Made by a program: the position numbers and the translations under genes. The notes below the pieces were generated by a model. It made no database searches, was not told the DNA's origin, and saw only the letters and a list, made by a program, of their open reading frames with translations. From Acidobacteriota bacterium (GTDB lineage: Bacteria > Acidobacteriota > Terriglobia > Bryobacterales > Bryobacteraceae), in the NCBI GenBank assembly GCA_003223115.1, contig QHXW01000099.1, forward strand, positions 37,627-101,626: DNA of 64,000 nucleotides, given 5' to 3'. Below, piece after piece: positions 27,863 to 39,098 of the stretch. Positions within the stretch are counted from its first letter, which is position 1. Every line of letters starts with the position of its first letter.

Positions 27863-29492
27863 TTGTGCCTCTGCTTGACCTCGCTGCTGGGACCTGTAAA
27901 GGCTCAGGACACTGCTACAGGCACGCGGACATCGGAAGATCTTTCCAACCTCGATCTCGAGCGTTTGATGCAGATCAAGGTAGAGGCGGCGTCGGTACAC
28001 GAACAAAGCCTTGAGGATGCGCCGGCCAGCGTCTCCATCATCACGCAGGACGAGATTCGCAAGTACGGCTACCGCACCTTGGCTGAAGCGCTGAGTTCCG
28101 CGCGGGGACTCTACACCGCCTCCGATCGAAGCTTCATTTATGGGGGAGTACGCGGTTTTTCGCTTCCAGGAGACTTTGGGGAGCGCTTTCTGGTTATGGT
28201 GAACGGGCACAACATGGCCGACAATGTTCTGGGCGAGTCCAGCCGGTTCGGGCAGGATTTCCCGCTGGACATGTCCTTGGTCAAACGGATTGAGATCGTC
28301 CGCGGGCCTTCATCGGCGCTGTACGGAACGAGCGGTATCTTCCTCACGATCAACGTCGTAACTTTCTCTTCCGAGGAACTGAACGCCAGTGAGGTCAGGG
28401 CCGAAGTCGGCAGTTTGGGCGAGAAGAAATTTCAGGCCACCGCTTGCATGTCACTCGGCCACAGAGCCACGCTTCTGCTTTCGGGCTCGCTATTCAACGA
28501 CACCGGCCAGTGCGCCATCGATTTGCCCGAGGACAATTCTCCGGCAACCAATTAAATTACGGCCAAGCCATCGACATGAATGGCCAGAAGGGATACCACC
28601 TGTTCGGGGATTTCACCTGGCACGGCTGGAATGTGACCCGCGCTATTCGGCGCGCGGGATGAAACCCAACCTGTTGGGGGGGCACAATTTTCAACGACCG
28701 CGGCACCAGACTGCTGGATAGTCGGAATTTTATTGATGCCAGCGACACGCGCGATTTCGACTCGTCCCGCAGCCTGCAGTAGCGAACCTACTACGACAGT
28801 TACCGCCTTCTGGGCATTTACCATTACCCTGATCTTGACCCCGGAGCCATCGAGGATAACCGGGACTGCTTCCACGGCGATTGGGTCGGAAGCCAGCTCA
28901 GTTACCGCTTCCCCGTGCCCCACTTCGGCTCGCTCACCGTGGGAACATCTGCCCGGTTCGATTTACGCACGCTCATGCAGAACATCGATGTCCAGCCTGA
29001 TCGTCAACAATATCTCGGTATCAACAGGCGCGATAAGCAAATCGCCGTTTTTGCGCAAGATGAATGGGACGTCACGCGCAAATGGAAACTGAACCTGTGC
29101 GTCCGCTGCCTTGGTTGGAGATCGTGACCAGCATGGCCCTGCAACGCGCTGTCGATCCCAGGCACAACTATTCGCTGGTCAATTCTCCGGGTCAGATCGG
29201 CAAGCTTCGCTTGTCCGTGCCCCTGTTTGCAAACCGATTCTCGCTGGCGAGCAGTATGCAGTACATGGGGTCGCGGCGGACCGTGGCCCAGGCCACTCTG
29301 CCGTCTCTGTTCCTATCCGACATCACCGCCAGCACGAAACGGCTGCCGGGAAATCTGGGACTTCAAGTCGGCGTGCGTAACCTGTGGGGCGTCAAGTACT
29401 CGCACCCCATCGCGCTTTACGTCAAGTACGACACGATGCCACAGCCGGGAAGAACATTCTTCGTCGCGTTGACGCTTCGCGTCGGAGATTAG
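27863..29492 (+). pseudogene. TonB-dependent receptor, decayed
   Basis: The plug domain is readable from about 27890 to 28555 (LSNLDLERLMQIKVEAAS, DAPASVSIITQDEIRKYGYR, VMVNGHNMADNVLG, KRIEIVRGPSSALYGTSG). That frame stops at 28555. The barrel continues in other frames (NYGQAIDMNGQKGYHLFGDF; HFGSLTVGTSARFDL; AVFAQDEWDVTRKWKLNL) and finally 29110-29492, ending in the C-terminal strand TFFVALTLRVGD. Several frameshifts and stops occur, and the total is about 540 codons, shorter than the usual 700 or more, so part of the barrel is deleted. No clear start codon or signal peptide remains. Confidence 0.8.
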
Positions 29493-29557
29493 GTACCTGC
29501 GGCCGGTTCGGCACGCATCACCCGGCCAGGCACCAGCAACCCAAGTAGGGATCTTAC

Positions 29558-29599
29558 GATGGGTGCTGGTTTTGATGGGTGCTGGTTTTGATGGGTGCT
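29558..29599. repeat. Tandem 16-bp repeat
   Basis: GATGGGTGCTGGTTTT is present at 29558-29573 and 29574-29589, with a partial third copy to 29599. It lies in the 195-base gap between the TonB pseudogene and sdhB, which otherwise holds nothing recognisable. Confidence 0.85.
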
Positions 29600-29687
29600 C
29601 ATGGAAAACGCCCGTTGAGCCCGCTTACCGGCGCCCGTCCGCCAATGGCTCTTCAATCGGCTAATTGCCGCGCAAGTCGCGATTCTT

Positions 29688-30422
29688 CTAGCTTGCTTTA
29701 ATGAAGTCGCGGTTCATGCGCGCAATCACTTCGAGCTTGATCTCTTTGGGACACACCGCTTCGCATTCGCCGATGTTGGTGCAGCTTCCGAACTGTTCGA
29801 GTGTAGAATGCGCCACCATTTTGAGCACACGCTGGTCGCGCTCGGGCTGGCCTTGGGGAAGAAGGCCCAGATGCGCGATCTTGGCCCCCGTGAACAGCGC
29901 AGCCGAGGCATTGGGGCAGGCGGCCACGCAGGCTCCGCAACCGATGCAGGCCGCGGCGTCCATGGCCTGCTCGGCGACCGGTTTTGGAATCAGAATCGTA
30001 TTGCCATCCGGCGCGCTGCCGGCGGGCACCGAGATGTATCCCCCAGCAGCGATGATCCGGTCAAATGCGGTACGGTTGACCGCCAGGTCTTTAATCACCG
30101 GAAACGCGCGGGCGCGCCAGGGCTCGATATACAGCACGTCGCCGTCTTTGAACTTTCGCATGTGAAGCTGGCAAACGGTGGTGCCTCGCCGCGGGCCATG
30201 CGCCACGCCGTTGATCATGAATCCGCACATACCGCAGATGCCTTCGCGGCAATCGCTGTCGAACGCGACCGGATCCTCGCCTTTCAGCGTCAGCTCCTCA
30301 TTGAGCACGTCCAGCATTTCGAGGAAAGACATGTCCGGGTTGGCATTGCGGGCCTCGTAGTGCACCATGCGGCCCGGCTCCTTGGGGCCCTTCTGCCGCC
30401 AGATATGAAGCGTGAGCCGCAT
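29688..30422 (-). CDS. sdhB: Succinate dehydrogenase/fumarate reductase iron-sulfur subunit
   Basis: Electron-transfer subunit between the flavoprotein and the membrane anchor, 244 residues. The N-terminal 2Fe-2S domain has [15 protein letters not shown] (about 60-75) and the C-terminal ferredoxin-like domain has [12 protein letters not shown] and [12 protein letters not shown] for the 4Fe-4S and 3Fe-4S clusters. It follows sdhA with a 1-base gap. The type with a single di-heme b558 anchor often uses menaquinone. Confidence 0.95.
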   Translation of the reverse strand: MRLTLHIWRQKGPKEPGRMVHYEARNANPDMSFLEMLDVLNEELTLKGEDPVAFDSDCREGICGMCGFMINGVAHGPRRGTTVCQLHMRKFKDGDVLYIEPWRARAFPVIKDLAVNRTAFDRIIAAGGYISVPAGSAPDGNTILIPKPVAEQAMDAAACIGCGACVAACPNASAALFTGAKIAHLGLLPQGQPERDQRVLKMVAHSTLEQFGSCTNIGECEAVCPKEIKLEVIARMNRDFIKAS

Positions 30423-30423
30423 G

Positions 30424-32343
<1,920 letters not shown>

Positions 32344-33039
32344 TCAGAGTTTCGTACCCATCAGGCCTGTCATCACTGAAATCGGGATAGAAATAAATCC
32401 GGCCGCCAGCAGAATCGCAACCCACATCGCCAAGCGCTTGATCACCGGTGTGTAGCGCGGGTGGCTGATCCCGACGCTCTGAAACATGCTCCAAAGGCCG
32501 TGGTAGAGATGCATCGACAGCGCCACCATGGCAAAAATGTATGCGATCGATACCGGTATGCGGCGGAAGCTGTACACCAGATTCTCATAGGCGTGCAGTT
32601 CGCGATATTGCGCCGTGTTGGTTACTCCTGTCGTGACATCCAGAATGTGAAAAACAACAAAAGCTGCAATAATCGGTCCGCTCCACATCATGGTGCGCGA
32701 CGCGTAGCTCGATCCAATCGCCTCTTTTTTGACGTAGCCTTGGGGCCGCGCCTTCCGCTTCAAAGCCGTGAGCTGGATAGAAGCGACGATATGCGCCACC
32801 ACAGAAACCAAGAGCAGCGCTCGGACTAGCCACAGCACGTTCGGCATGGAATGAAGAAATGCTGCGTAGGCGTCCATCCTCTCCGGGCCGAGGAAGGCCT
32901 GCAGGTTGCCAAGGAGGTGTCCGACAAGGTAGCCAAAAAGGATCACGCCTGTGAGGGCCATCACAAATTTCTTTCCTATGTACGCCTGATATAGCCGAGC
33001 GGCCCGGCCCACATGGCTGTCGATCGCTACCGAACTCAT
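32344..33039 (-). CDS. sdhC: Succinate dehydrogenase cytochrome b558 subunit
   Basis: Membrane anchor of 231 residues with five hydrophobic helices, matching the single-subunit b558 family. Candidate axial heme ligands are His residues within helices (VGHLLGNLQAFLG; VVAHIVASIQL; FVVFHILDVTTG; LHLYHGLWSMFQ). First gene of the sdhCAB operon. The 130-base gap to the divergent DUF4440 gene should hold its promoter. Confidence 0.92.
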   Translation of the reverse strand: MSSVAIDSHVGRAARLYQAYIGKKFVMALTGVILFGYLVGHLLGNLQAFLGPERMDAYAAFLHSMPNVLWLVRALLLVSVVAHIVASIQLTALKRKARPQGYVKKEAIGSSYASRTMMWSGPIIAAFVVFHILDVTTGVTNTAQYRELHAYENLVYSFRRIPVSIAYIFAMVALSMHLYHGLWSMFQSVGISHPRYTPVIKRLAMWVAILLAAGFISIPISVMTGLMGTKL

Positions 33040-33169
33040 TGCTATTTCCTATGATGTTCAGCGGTGCCACGCTGTCTTGAGGATGATGGGAAAATCGTCA
33101 CATTTCCAGGCTAGAATCCCAGTATACAATCTCGAAATGCGCCCGAAGTCTGCTCTAGTCGAATCGCAA

Positions 33170-33706
33170 ATGAAGGGGATCATACTATTCGTCGCGGCTG
33201 CCGGACTCGGCATCTGGATCACCGGCTGCTCGCAATTGAATCCCGGGGCCGGCGCCAATTCCGCCGCTGACCGTGAGGCGGACGAGCGCGCCATTCGCAA
33301 TCTCGATGCCGACTGGTCTAAAGCGGCCACCGCCAAAGACATCGACAAAGTGATGTCTTACTACGCCGATGACGCGACTATCTTCGTCCCCAACGAACCG
33401 ATGGCCACCGGCAAACCGTCCATCCGTGTGGAATGGACTAAACTTTTCTCGAGCCCCGCGTTCGCTCTCAGTTTCGCTCCCAGCCGTGTTGACATCTCGA
33501 AGTCCGGTGACATGGCGTACGAGTACGGCACCTACATAGCATGACGGTGAACGATCCGCAAGGTCAACGATCGCGGCGATCGCGGCAAGTACGTCGTGGT
33601 GTGGAAGAAGCAGTCAGACGGGAACTGGAAGGCGGTAGCCGACATCATAAACTCCGACCTGCCGCTCTCGGCGTCGGCGCAGCCGTCTTCGACACCGGCC
33701 CAGTAG
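33170..33706 (+). pseudogene. DUF4440 (SnoaL-like) lipoprotein with two compensating frameshifts
   Basis: The ATG at 33170 begins a lipoprotein signal (MKGIILFVAAAGLGIWITGC). The NTF2-like DUF4440 domain follows: DERAIRNLDADWSKAATAKD, YYADDATIFVPNEP and DMAYEYGTY. Two TGA codons then appear at 33542 and 33548, but in the next frame the same bases read TVNDPQGQ, and the original frame resumes with [31 protein letters not shown] and a TAG at 33704. A lost base followed by a regained one explains this. Without repair the product is truncated within the cone-shaped fold and likely inactive. Confidence 0.7.
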
Positions 33707-33761
33707 GCCCGCCCTCCTCGCGGTTTCGGCTCTCGATGACCGGCACTTTATAATAGGTAGA

Positions 33762-35255
33762 ATGCCCTCACCGGTCGAGGAACTCGCTCCGCCTGATATC
33801 ATCGCCAAGTACGAGCCTGTGATCGGGCTCGAGGTTCACGTTCAACTGGCGACGGCCACCAAGATCTTCTGTGGCTGCCCCACCAGCTTCGGCGCGTCGC
33901 CCAATACTAACGTGTGTCCGGTTTGCCTGGGTTTGCCCGGCGCCTTGCCGGTGCTGAGCCGCGAGGCCGTGGAAATCGCCATGAAAGGCGGTCTGGCGCT
34001 CAATTGTCGCATTCGGCCGATGTCGCGTTTCGCGCGCAAGAACTATTTCTACCCGGACCTGCCCAAGGGCTACCAGATCTCGCAATATGATGAGCCGCTG
34101 GCGGAACACGGCCACGTCGAGATTTCTCTCGGCGAAAAAACCAAGCGCATCGGCATTACTCGCGCGCATATGGAGGACGACGCGGGCAAAAGCATTCACC
34201 AGGGCTTCCCCGATTCTGACCGCTACTCTTACGTGGACCTGAACCGCTGCGGCACGCCGCTCATCGAGATTGTCACCGAGCCCGACCTGCGCAGCTCCGA
34301 TGAGGCGTACGCATTTCTCACCGAGCTCAAACAGATGATGCAGTTCGTTGATGTTTCCGCCTGTGACATGGAAAAGGGGCAACTGCGCTGCGATGCAAAT
34401 GTCTCGGTGCGGCTCAAAGGCGCGGAGCAATTCGGAACCAAAGCCGAAGTGAAAAACCTGAACTCGTTCCGGTTCCTGAAGATGGCTCTCGATTACGAGA
34501 TCGCACGCCAGGTCTCGGTTCTCGAAGCGGGTGGCAAAGTGGAGCAGGAGACGCGGCTCTACGATGCTTCGACCGGCGAGACCATGGGCATGCGCAGCAA
34601 AGAGCACGCGCACGATTACCGTTACTTCCCCGAACCCGATCTGGTGCCGTTGCGCATCAGCGAGTCGTGGCTTGCCGACGTGCGATCACGCATGCCGGAG
34701 CTGCCGGCGCAGAAGCGCTCGCGCTTCATCGAAAGCTATGGCCTTCGCGAATATGACTCGCAGGTACTCACCTCGGCCCAGGAGATCAGTGACTATTTCG
34801 AAAACGTCGCGGCGGTTTCGGGCGACCCGCGCATGGCCGCGAACTGGGTGATGGGCGATTTGATGGGAGCGCTCAAAGCCGAAGCGAAAGATATCAGCCA
34901 ATCGCCAGTGCAGCCTGGGCACCTGGGCGAACTCGTCGCGCTTATTGGTAAAGGCGAAATCTCGGGCAAGATGGCCAAAGAAATTTTCGCCAAGATGTTC
35001 TCGACCGGCGATGCAGCGCCGGCCATCATCGAACGCGAAGGACTAAAGCAGATCAGTGATAGCGGCGCGCTGGAAAAAATCGTTGATGAAGTTCTGGCGG
35101 CGAACCCCAAGCAAGTGGAGCAGTATCGCGACGGGAAAACCGCGGTGCTGGGTTTCTTAGTAGGCCAAGCCATGCAACGGTCCAAAGGTCAAGCGGATCC
35201 AGTCAAAATCAGACAGATGCTGGAAAAAGAACTAAAGGAGCCACCGAAGCCATGA
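33762..35255 (+). CDS. gatB: Asp-tRNA(Asn)/Glu-tRNA(Gln) amidotransferase subunit B
   Basis: Kinase-like subunit of the GatCAB complex that converts mischarged Glu-tRNA(Gln) or Asp-tRNA(Asn). 497 residues. The PET112 signature region is complete ([20 protein letters not shown], the zinc-type cysteines in FCGCP and [10 protein letters not shown], and [17 protein letters not shown]). The tail domain (about 350-490) is the YqeY-like tRNA-binding part. gatA and gatC are not in the window. Its stop overlaps hicB by 4 bases. Confidence 0.96.
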   Translation: MPSPVEELAPPDIIAKYEPVIGLEVHVQLATATKIFCGCPTSFGASPNTNVCPVCLGLPGALPVLSREAVEIAMKGGLALNCRIRPMSRFARKNYFYPDLPKGYQISQYDEPLAEHGHVEISLGEKTKRIGITRAHMEDDAGKSIHQGFPDSDRYSYVDLNRCGTPLIEIVTEPDLRSSDEAYAFLTELKQMMQFVDVSACDMEKGQLRCDANVSVRLKGAEQFGTKAEVKNLNSFRFLKMALDYEIARQVSVLEAGGKVEQETRLYDASTGETMGMRSKEHAHDYRYFPEPDLVPLRISESWLADVRSRMPELPAQKRSRFIESYGLREYDSQVLTSAQEISDYFENVAAVSGDPRMAANWVMGDLMGALKAEAKDISQSPVQPGHLGELVALIGKGEISGKMAKEIFAKMFSTGDAAPAIIEREGLKQISDSGALEKIVDEVLAANPKQVEQYRDGKTAVLGFLVGQAMQRSKGQADPVKIRQMLEKELKEPPKP

Positions 35256-35470
35256 AAACCTTCACAGCATATGTAGAATTCGACCCTGAAACCAACCTCT
35301 ACGTGGGCATTGTGCCTGGCTTACCCGGAGCTCACACGCAGGCGGCAAGTCTCGATACACTGCGCGAAAACTTGCAAGAGGTTGTGGAACTGTGTCTGGA
35401 GGAGTTTGGAGAGCCTGTAGAGGACCTGCCAAAATTTGTCGGGCTACAGCAGATTGAGGTCAGTGTGTGA
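35252..35470 (+). CDS. hicB: HicB-family antitoxin
   Basis: 72 residues with the HicB fold opening: [27 protein letters not shown]... is the degenerate RNase H-like strand set (quoted in part: [14 protein letters not shown]), followed by the helix [20 protein letters not shown]. No C-terminal ribbon-helix-helix is present, so it is the short form. The ATG overlaps the gatB stop (ATGA), meaning antitoxin expression is coupled to an essential gene. Confidence 0.85.
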   Translation: MKTFTAYVEFDPETNLYVGIVPGLPGAHTQAASLDTLRENLQEVVELCLEEFGEPVEDLPKFVGLQQIEVSV

Positions 35471-35500
35471 GCCGTCTCCCCCATTGTCGACTTCAAGACA

Positions 35501-35698
35501 ATGGAAAAACTCCTGCCGAAGCTTGGTTTTCAAGGAATTAGACAAAAAGGAAGTCATGTATTTTATCGGCACACAGACGGACGCACGACTACATTACCGA
35601 AGCCTAGCGGCGATCTGGGCCGGGCCCTGATTCGCGAAGTACTTCGCGAGATCGAACAGTCACCGGATGAATTTCGGAAATATTTGGATGAACTTTGA
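35501..35698 (+). CDS. hicA: HicA-family mRNA interferase toxin, possibly 5'-frameshifted
   Basis: 65 residues from the ATG at 35501: MEKLLPKLGFQGIRQKGSHV, then FYRHTDGRTTTLPK with the catalytic His in GSHV, a dsRBD-like HicA fold. Typical members start about 11 residues earlier (SRLPIVDFKT). Here a GTG at 35467, overlapping the hicB stop, would give exactly that start but is out of frame because of one extra C in a C5 run (35478-35482). The toxin is therefore either silenced by the insertion, shortened, or affected by a homopolymer error. Confidence 0.75.
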   Translation: MEKLLPKLGFQGIRQKGSHVFYRHTDGRTTTLPKPSGDLGRALIREVLREIEQSPDEFRKYLDEL

Positions 35699-35700
35699 TC

Positions 35701-36153
35701 ATGCTCCAACCTGGCGATAAAGCTCCCGACATCAAGCTCGAAAGTGACACCGGCGAGGCCTTCCAGCTCTCGAAGCTCAAAGACAACAAAGTTGTCCTCT
35801 ATTTTTTCCCGCGGGCCGACACGCCGGGTTGAACCCAGGAAGCGCACGAGTTTCGTGACGCCATCAAGAAATTCAAAAAGAAAGGCGCTGTCGTTCTGGG
35901 CATCTCGCCGGATACGCCGCGCGCACAGGCACGCTTCAAAGAAAAGCACGGGCTCCCATTCATTCTTCTCTGCGACGTGGACAAGCAAACCGCCAAGGCC
36001 TATGGCGTTCTGAAAGAGAAAAACATGTACGGCAATAAAGTGCTGGGCATCGAGCGCACGACTTTTCTGATCGGCGGAAACGGCACCATCGAAAAAATCT
36101 TCAACAAGGTGAAACCCCAAGGCCACGCCGAAGAAGTCCTTTCGGCCTTGTAG
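35701..36153 (+). CDS. bcp: Bcp/PrxQ-type peroxiredoxin with in-frame TGA at the peroxidatic cysteine (predicted selenoprotein)
   Basis: A thiol-type peroxidase of 150 residues, normal for Bcp/PrxQ, read through one TGA at 35830-35832. The frame is otherwise perfect: MLQPGDKAPDIKLESDTGEA, VVLYFFPRADTPG, [TGA, residue 44], TQEAHEFRDAIKKFKKKG, VVLGISPDTPRAQARFKEKH, LLCDVDKQTAKAYGV, then RTTFLIGGNGTIEKIF and a TAG stop. In E. coli Bcp the equivalent of residue 44 is the peroxidatic Cys45 in TPGCT; the resolving Cys five residues later is His49 here. A TGA confined to that one codon, with a SECIS-like hairpin just downstream, indicates selenocysteine. Gene finders would call two fragments. Alternative: nonsense mutation or base error (TGC to TGA). 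sel genes are not in the window. Confidence 0.75.
35842..35861 (+). promoter_or_regulatory. Candidate bacterial SECIS hairpin
   Basis: Within the coding sequence, ten bases after the TGA: GCG (35842-35844) and CACGA (35845-35849) pair with TCGTG (35853-35857) and CGC (35859-35861), leaving one bulged A (35858) and a three-base loop GTT whose first base is G. The loop G lies 18 bases after the TGA. Bacterial SECIS elements are small hairpins with a G among the first two loop bases, about 16-37 bases from the UGA, bound by SelB; this one fits. Confidence 0.7.
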
Positions 36154-36205
36154 CCCAGGCCACCTGCTTCTGCAGACCTGCGGCTTTTCCGCGCCGCACT
36201 TCGCT

Positions 36206-38626
36206 TCAGTCCTTTAATTCCACAATCGTTGCGCCGGCCCCGCCTTCGTGCTGCTGCGCCTGATAAAATCGCGCCACGTGCGGACTGGAGCCCAGCAGGC
36301 TCCAGATGGCTTTGCGCAAAATGCCCATGCCGTGACCATGGACAATGCGCACGCGGCTGGCGGTAGACATCACGGCGCTATCGAGAAATTTCTCGACATG
36401 CTCGCAGGCTTCCTCGGCGCGCTCGCCGATGACGTTGATCTCCTGAACCATGGGGTTCAATTCCGGCGCCGGGCGGTAGCTGACGTTTTTCGGCAGCTTG
36501 GTCCCCTGAGTCGTTGCAGGCAAAACCTCGAGCACGTCGTCCAGGGACACCTGCATCTTCATGAAGCCGGCCTCAACCTCGATGCGGTCGGGACCCAGCA
36601 AACGCCGTACCCGCGCGGGTTCGCGTACATTCCTGAGCCGCACCAGCGTGCCTTCCTCGATTTTGGGAGCGCTCAAACCGCCCGCGCGCGCGTCCGCTTC
36701 AGTTGACAGCACGGTGGTGTTGAACTCCTCGCGCAATTCACGTTTGCTCTTGGACACGCTGCGCTGCGCTTGCTCCACGGCCTTGCGACGCTCCGCGGTC
36801 TGCGCGATACGCTCGATGGCTTCCTGCGCCTGAGCGTCGAATTTGGCCAGCACCGCGTCGCACCTGCGCTCCAATTCCTTCAACTTCTCGGCCTCACGCT
36901 TTTGCCATTCCGCGGCCAGTTCCTTTCCGCGATTCGAAAGTTCCTCCTGCGTCTGCTTCAGGCGAGTCTCAAGCGCGCCGGTTTCCTCGAGGCGCCGGTG
37001 CAATTCGGTCAAGAATTGCGAGACCTGTCGCTCGCGGTCGCTCATAGATTCACGCGCGCGCCGCATAATGGACTCGGGCATTCCGAGTCGCGCCGCAATG
37101 TCCAGACCCGCCGATTTCCCCGGCAGCCCCATGTGCAGCTCGTAAGTCGGCTCGAGCGTTTCCTCGTCAAATCCCATGGACGCGTTCAGGACGCCATTGG
37201 TGTTCGCGCCGTAGATTTTCAACGCCACCAGGTGCGTGGAGGCAAGCGTGATTGCGCCCGCCGCGCGAAAGTGATCGATCACCGCCACCCCCAGCGCGCC
37301 GCCTTCCTCGGGATCGGTGGCTGAGCCCAGCTCGTCCAGCAGCACCAGCGAATCCGGCGTAGCGTCGAAAATCATGTCGCGGATGCGCGAAATATGGGCG
37401 GAAAATGTGCTGAGGTTTTGTTGGATGGACTGGTTGTCGCCGATGTCCGCCAGCACCTGCTCGAAAACGGGAAACTCCGCGTCCTCGCACGGCACTGGAA
37501 TCCCGGACTGCGCCATCAGCGCCAGTAGACCGATGGTCTTGAGCGTGACCGTCTTGCCGCCGGTATTGGGACCGCTGATCAACAGCGTACGGAAATCCGC
37601 ATTCAATTCCAGGCTCACCGGAACCACCCGTTTTCGCTGCGGCCTCAAGACCTGCTCGAGCAGCGGGTGGCGCGCCCGTTTCAGCACGATTCGCCGTCGG
37701 TCGCTGGGGCTGAAGCGGGGGCGTACGCAATCGAAATCCATCGCGAAGCGCGCTTTGGCGAAAACCAGCTCCAACTCGCCCATAATTCCCAGGGTGGCCA
37801 GAATGGAATCGGCATGGCCGCGCAGGCGTTCGGACAACTCACGCAGGATGCGGTGTACCTCGCGCATCTCTTCCTCGGTAAGCCGCACCAGGTCGTTGTT
37901 CAGCTCGATAGTTTCAAGCGGCTCGACAAAAAGAGTATGGCCGCTGGCGCTCGCTCCGTGAATCACTCCATCGATTCTGCGCCGTTGCCCGGAAATCACC
38001 GGCACCACAAAACGCTCGTTGCGGATGGTGACGAATTCCTCCTGCAGTACGCCTTCCTCGTGATGTGCGCGTAAGAAACGTTCAAGCGAATCCTGGATCA
38101 CCTTCCGCTGCCTTTCGATATCCCGGCGTAATCTGCCGAGCGCTACACTGGCATGATCGGCCACCGTTCCATCAGGCTGGATGGTTCCGGCCACATCGTT
38201 CAGCACTTGGCGAAAATCGCCGATTCCTCGAGAACGCGCCCCCAGACGCGGGAATCTTTCGGTAACACTTTGCAGAATGGATTTGGCATCGGCCGCATGG
38301 TCCAGGAATTCAATCAATCCCAGAAATTCTTTCGGCTCGAGCACCGCGCCTTCAATCCGCAGCTTGTGCACCGTCTCAACCAGATCCGGCATGGGCACGA
38401 AGTTGATGTGGATGGCTGCGCCTCGCACGGCAGGCTGCGGCTTTAAAACCGCACGCAGGTATTGAGTGGCCTCTTCAGCTTCCGCCAGGCCTTCTTCAAG
38501 TCGCTCCCGGTCTGTGTGCGGCGCTACCTTGGCGAGTTCAGCCTGGCCGAGCGCTGTGGGCACATAGCGCGCCATCAGCTCTCGCAATGATTCGAATTCG
38601 AGGACCTCGCCGCTGATGTTCTGCAT
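36206..38626 (-). CDS. mutS2: Endonuclease MutS2
   Basis: 806 residues, typical of MutS2, which acts on recombination intermediates or stalled ribosomes and not in mismatch repair. It lacks MutS domains I and II. The core helices precede the ATPase with Walker A GPNTGGKTVTLKTIGL (about residue 345), then SLVLLDELGSATDPEEGGAL (Walker B) and STHLVALK. A coiled-coil stretch (about 520-640) and a C-terminal Smr nuclease domain (INVIGERAEEA, RIVHGHGMGILRKAIW) follow. It starts 3 bases after the Nudix gene and ends the long leftward operon. Confidence 0.95.
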   Translation of the reverse strand: MQNISGEVLEFESLRELMARYVPTALGQAELAKVAPHTDRERLEEGLAEAEEATQYLRAVLKPQPAVRGAAIHINFVPMPDLVETVHKLRIEGAVLEPKEFLGLIEFLDHAADAKSILQSVTERFPRLGARSRGIGDFRQVLNDVAGTIQPDGTVADHASVALGRLRRDIERQRKVIQDSLERFLRAHHEEGVLQEEFVTIRNERFVVPVISGQRRRIDGVIHGASASGHTLFVEPLETIELNNDLVRLTEEEMREVHRILRELSERLRGHADSILATLGIMGELELVFAKARFAMDFDCVRPRFSPSDRRRIVLKRARHPLLEQVLRPQRKRVVPVSLELNADFRTLLISGPNTGGKTVTLKTIGLLALMAQSGIPVPCEDAEFPVFEQVLADIGDNQSIQQNLSTFSAHISRIRDMIFDATPDSLVLLDELGSATDPEEGGALGVAVIDHFRAAGAITLASTHLVALKIYGANTNGVLNASMGFDEETLEPTYELHMGLPGKSAGLDIAARLGMPESIMRRARESMSDRERQVSQFLTELHRRLEETGALETRLKQTQEELSNRGKELAAEWQKREAEKLKELERRCDAVLAKFDAQAQEAIERIAQTAERRKAVEQAQRSVSKSKRELREEFNTTVLSTEADARAGGLSAPKIEEGTLVRLRNVREPARVRRLLGPDRIEVEAGFMKMQVSLDDVLEVLPATTQGTKLPKNVSYRPAPELNPMVQEINVIGERAEEACEHVEKFLDSAVMSTASRVRIVHGHGMGILRKAIWSLLGSSPHVARFYQAQQHEGGAGATIVELKD

Positions 38627-38629
38627 AGC

Positions 38630-39046
38630 TCAAAGGCTCGCGAGGCTTGTGGAACGTGACGCGGCGCGAAAAGCTTTTCGTATGACCGGTAGCGTCCCTT
38701 CCGTAATGCGATACCGGCTTAATTCGCCGCGGCACACCCACTCGGCGCGGCTGACATCATCGCCGGCGCGCAGTTCTCCACCACTCACCCGGCATAGGTA
38801 ATCAATCAGCACATAGTGGTATTCGGCGGCGCCCTTGGGGTCGCGCATGATGCGCTCGAAGATCTCCACAACGCGAACAGGCCGGATGACCAGGCCCGTT
38901 TCCTCCAAAATTTCGCGGCGGATTCCTTCTTCGAGCTTTTCGCCGGTCTCGAGCACTCCTCCCGGAAGCGACCAATAGCCCTTGAGCGGTTGATGGCCGC
39001 GCTCCACCAGCAGCACCCGATCGCCTTTCAATATGATGGCGCCCAC
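38630..39046 (-). CDS. Nudix hydrolase
   Basis: Hydrolyses a nucleoside-diphosphate-linked substrate. The Nudix box is complete: GGVLETGEKLEEGIRREILEE-TGL. 138 residues from a GTG start (VGAIILKGDRVLLVERG). Family similarity extends about 12 residues upstream in frame (YPARPILG) with no ATG, so a rare start codon or a start inside the preceding gene is possible. It lies between an SMP-30-like gene and mutS2 in the same operon. Substrate (ADP-ribose, 8-oxo-dGTP or other) cannot be told. Confidence 0.85.
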   Translation of the reverse strand: MGAIILKGDRVLLVERGHQPLKGYWSLPGGVLETGEKLEEGIRREILEETGLVIRPVRVVEIFERIMRDPKGAAEYHYVLIDYLCRVSGGELRAGDDVSRAEWVCRGELSRYRITEGTLPVIRKAFRAASRSTSLASL

Positions 39047-39098
39047 GCCCAGGATGGGGCGCGCTGGATAGCGGCGCCGGCCCGTGGTCCTGCGAGGC

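Noticed and set aside
33542..33550. TGA codons in the DUF4440 gene as selenocysteine
   Set aside because: Two TGAs lie two codons apart at positions with no cysteine in the family, and a shifted frame restores the expected sequence, so compensating frameshifts explain them.
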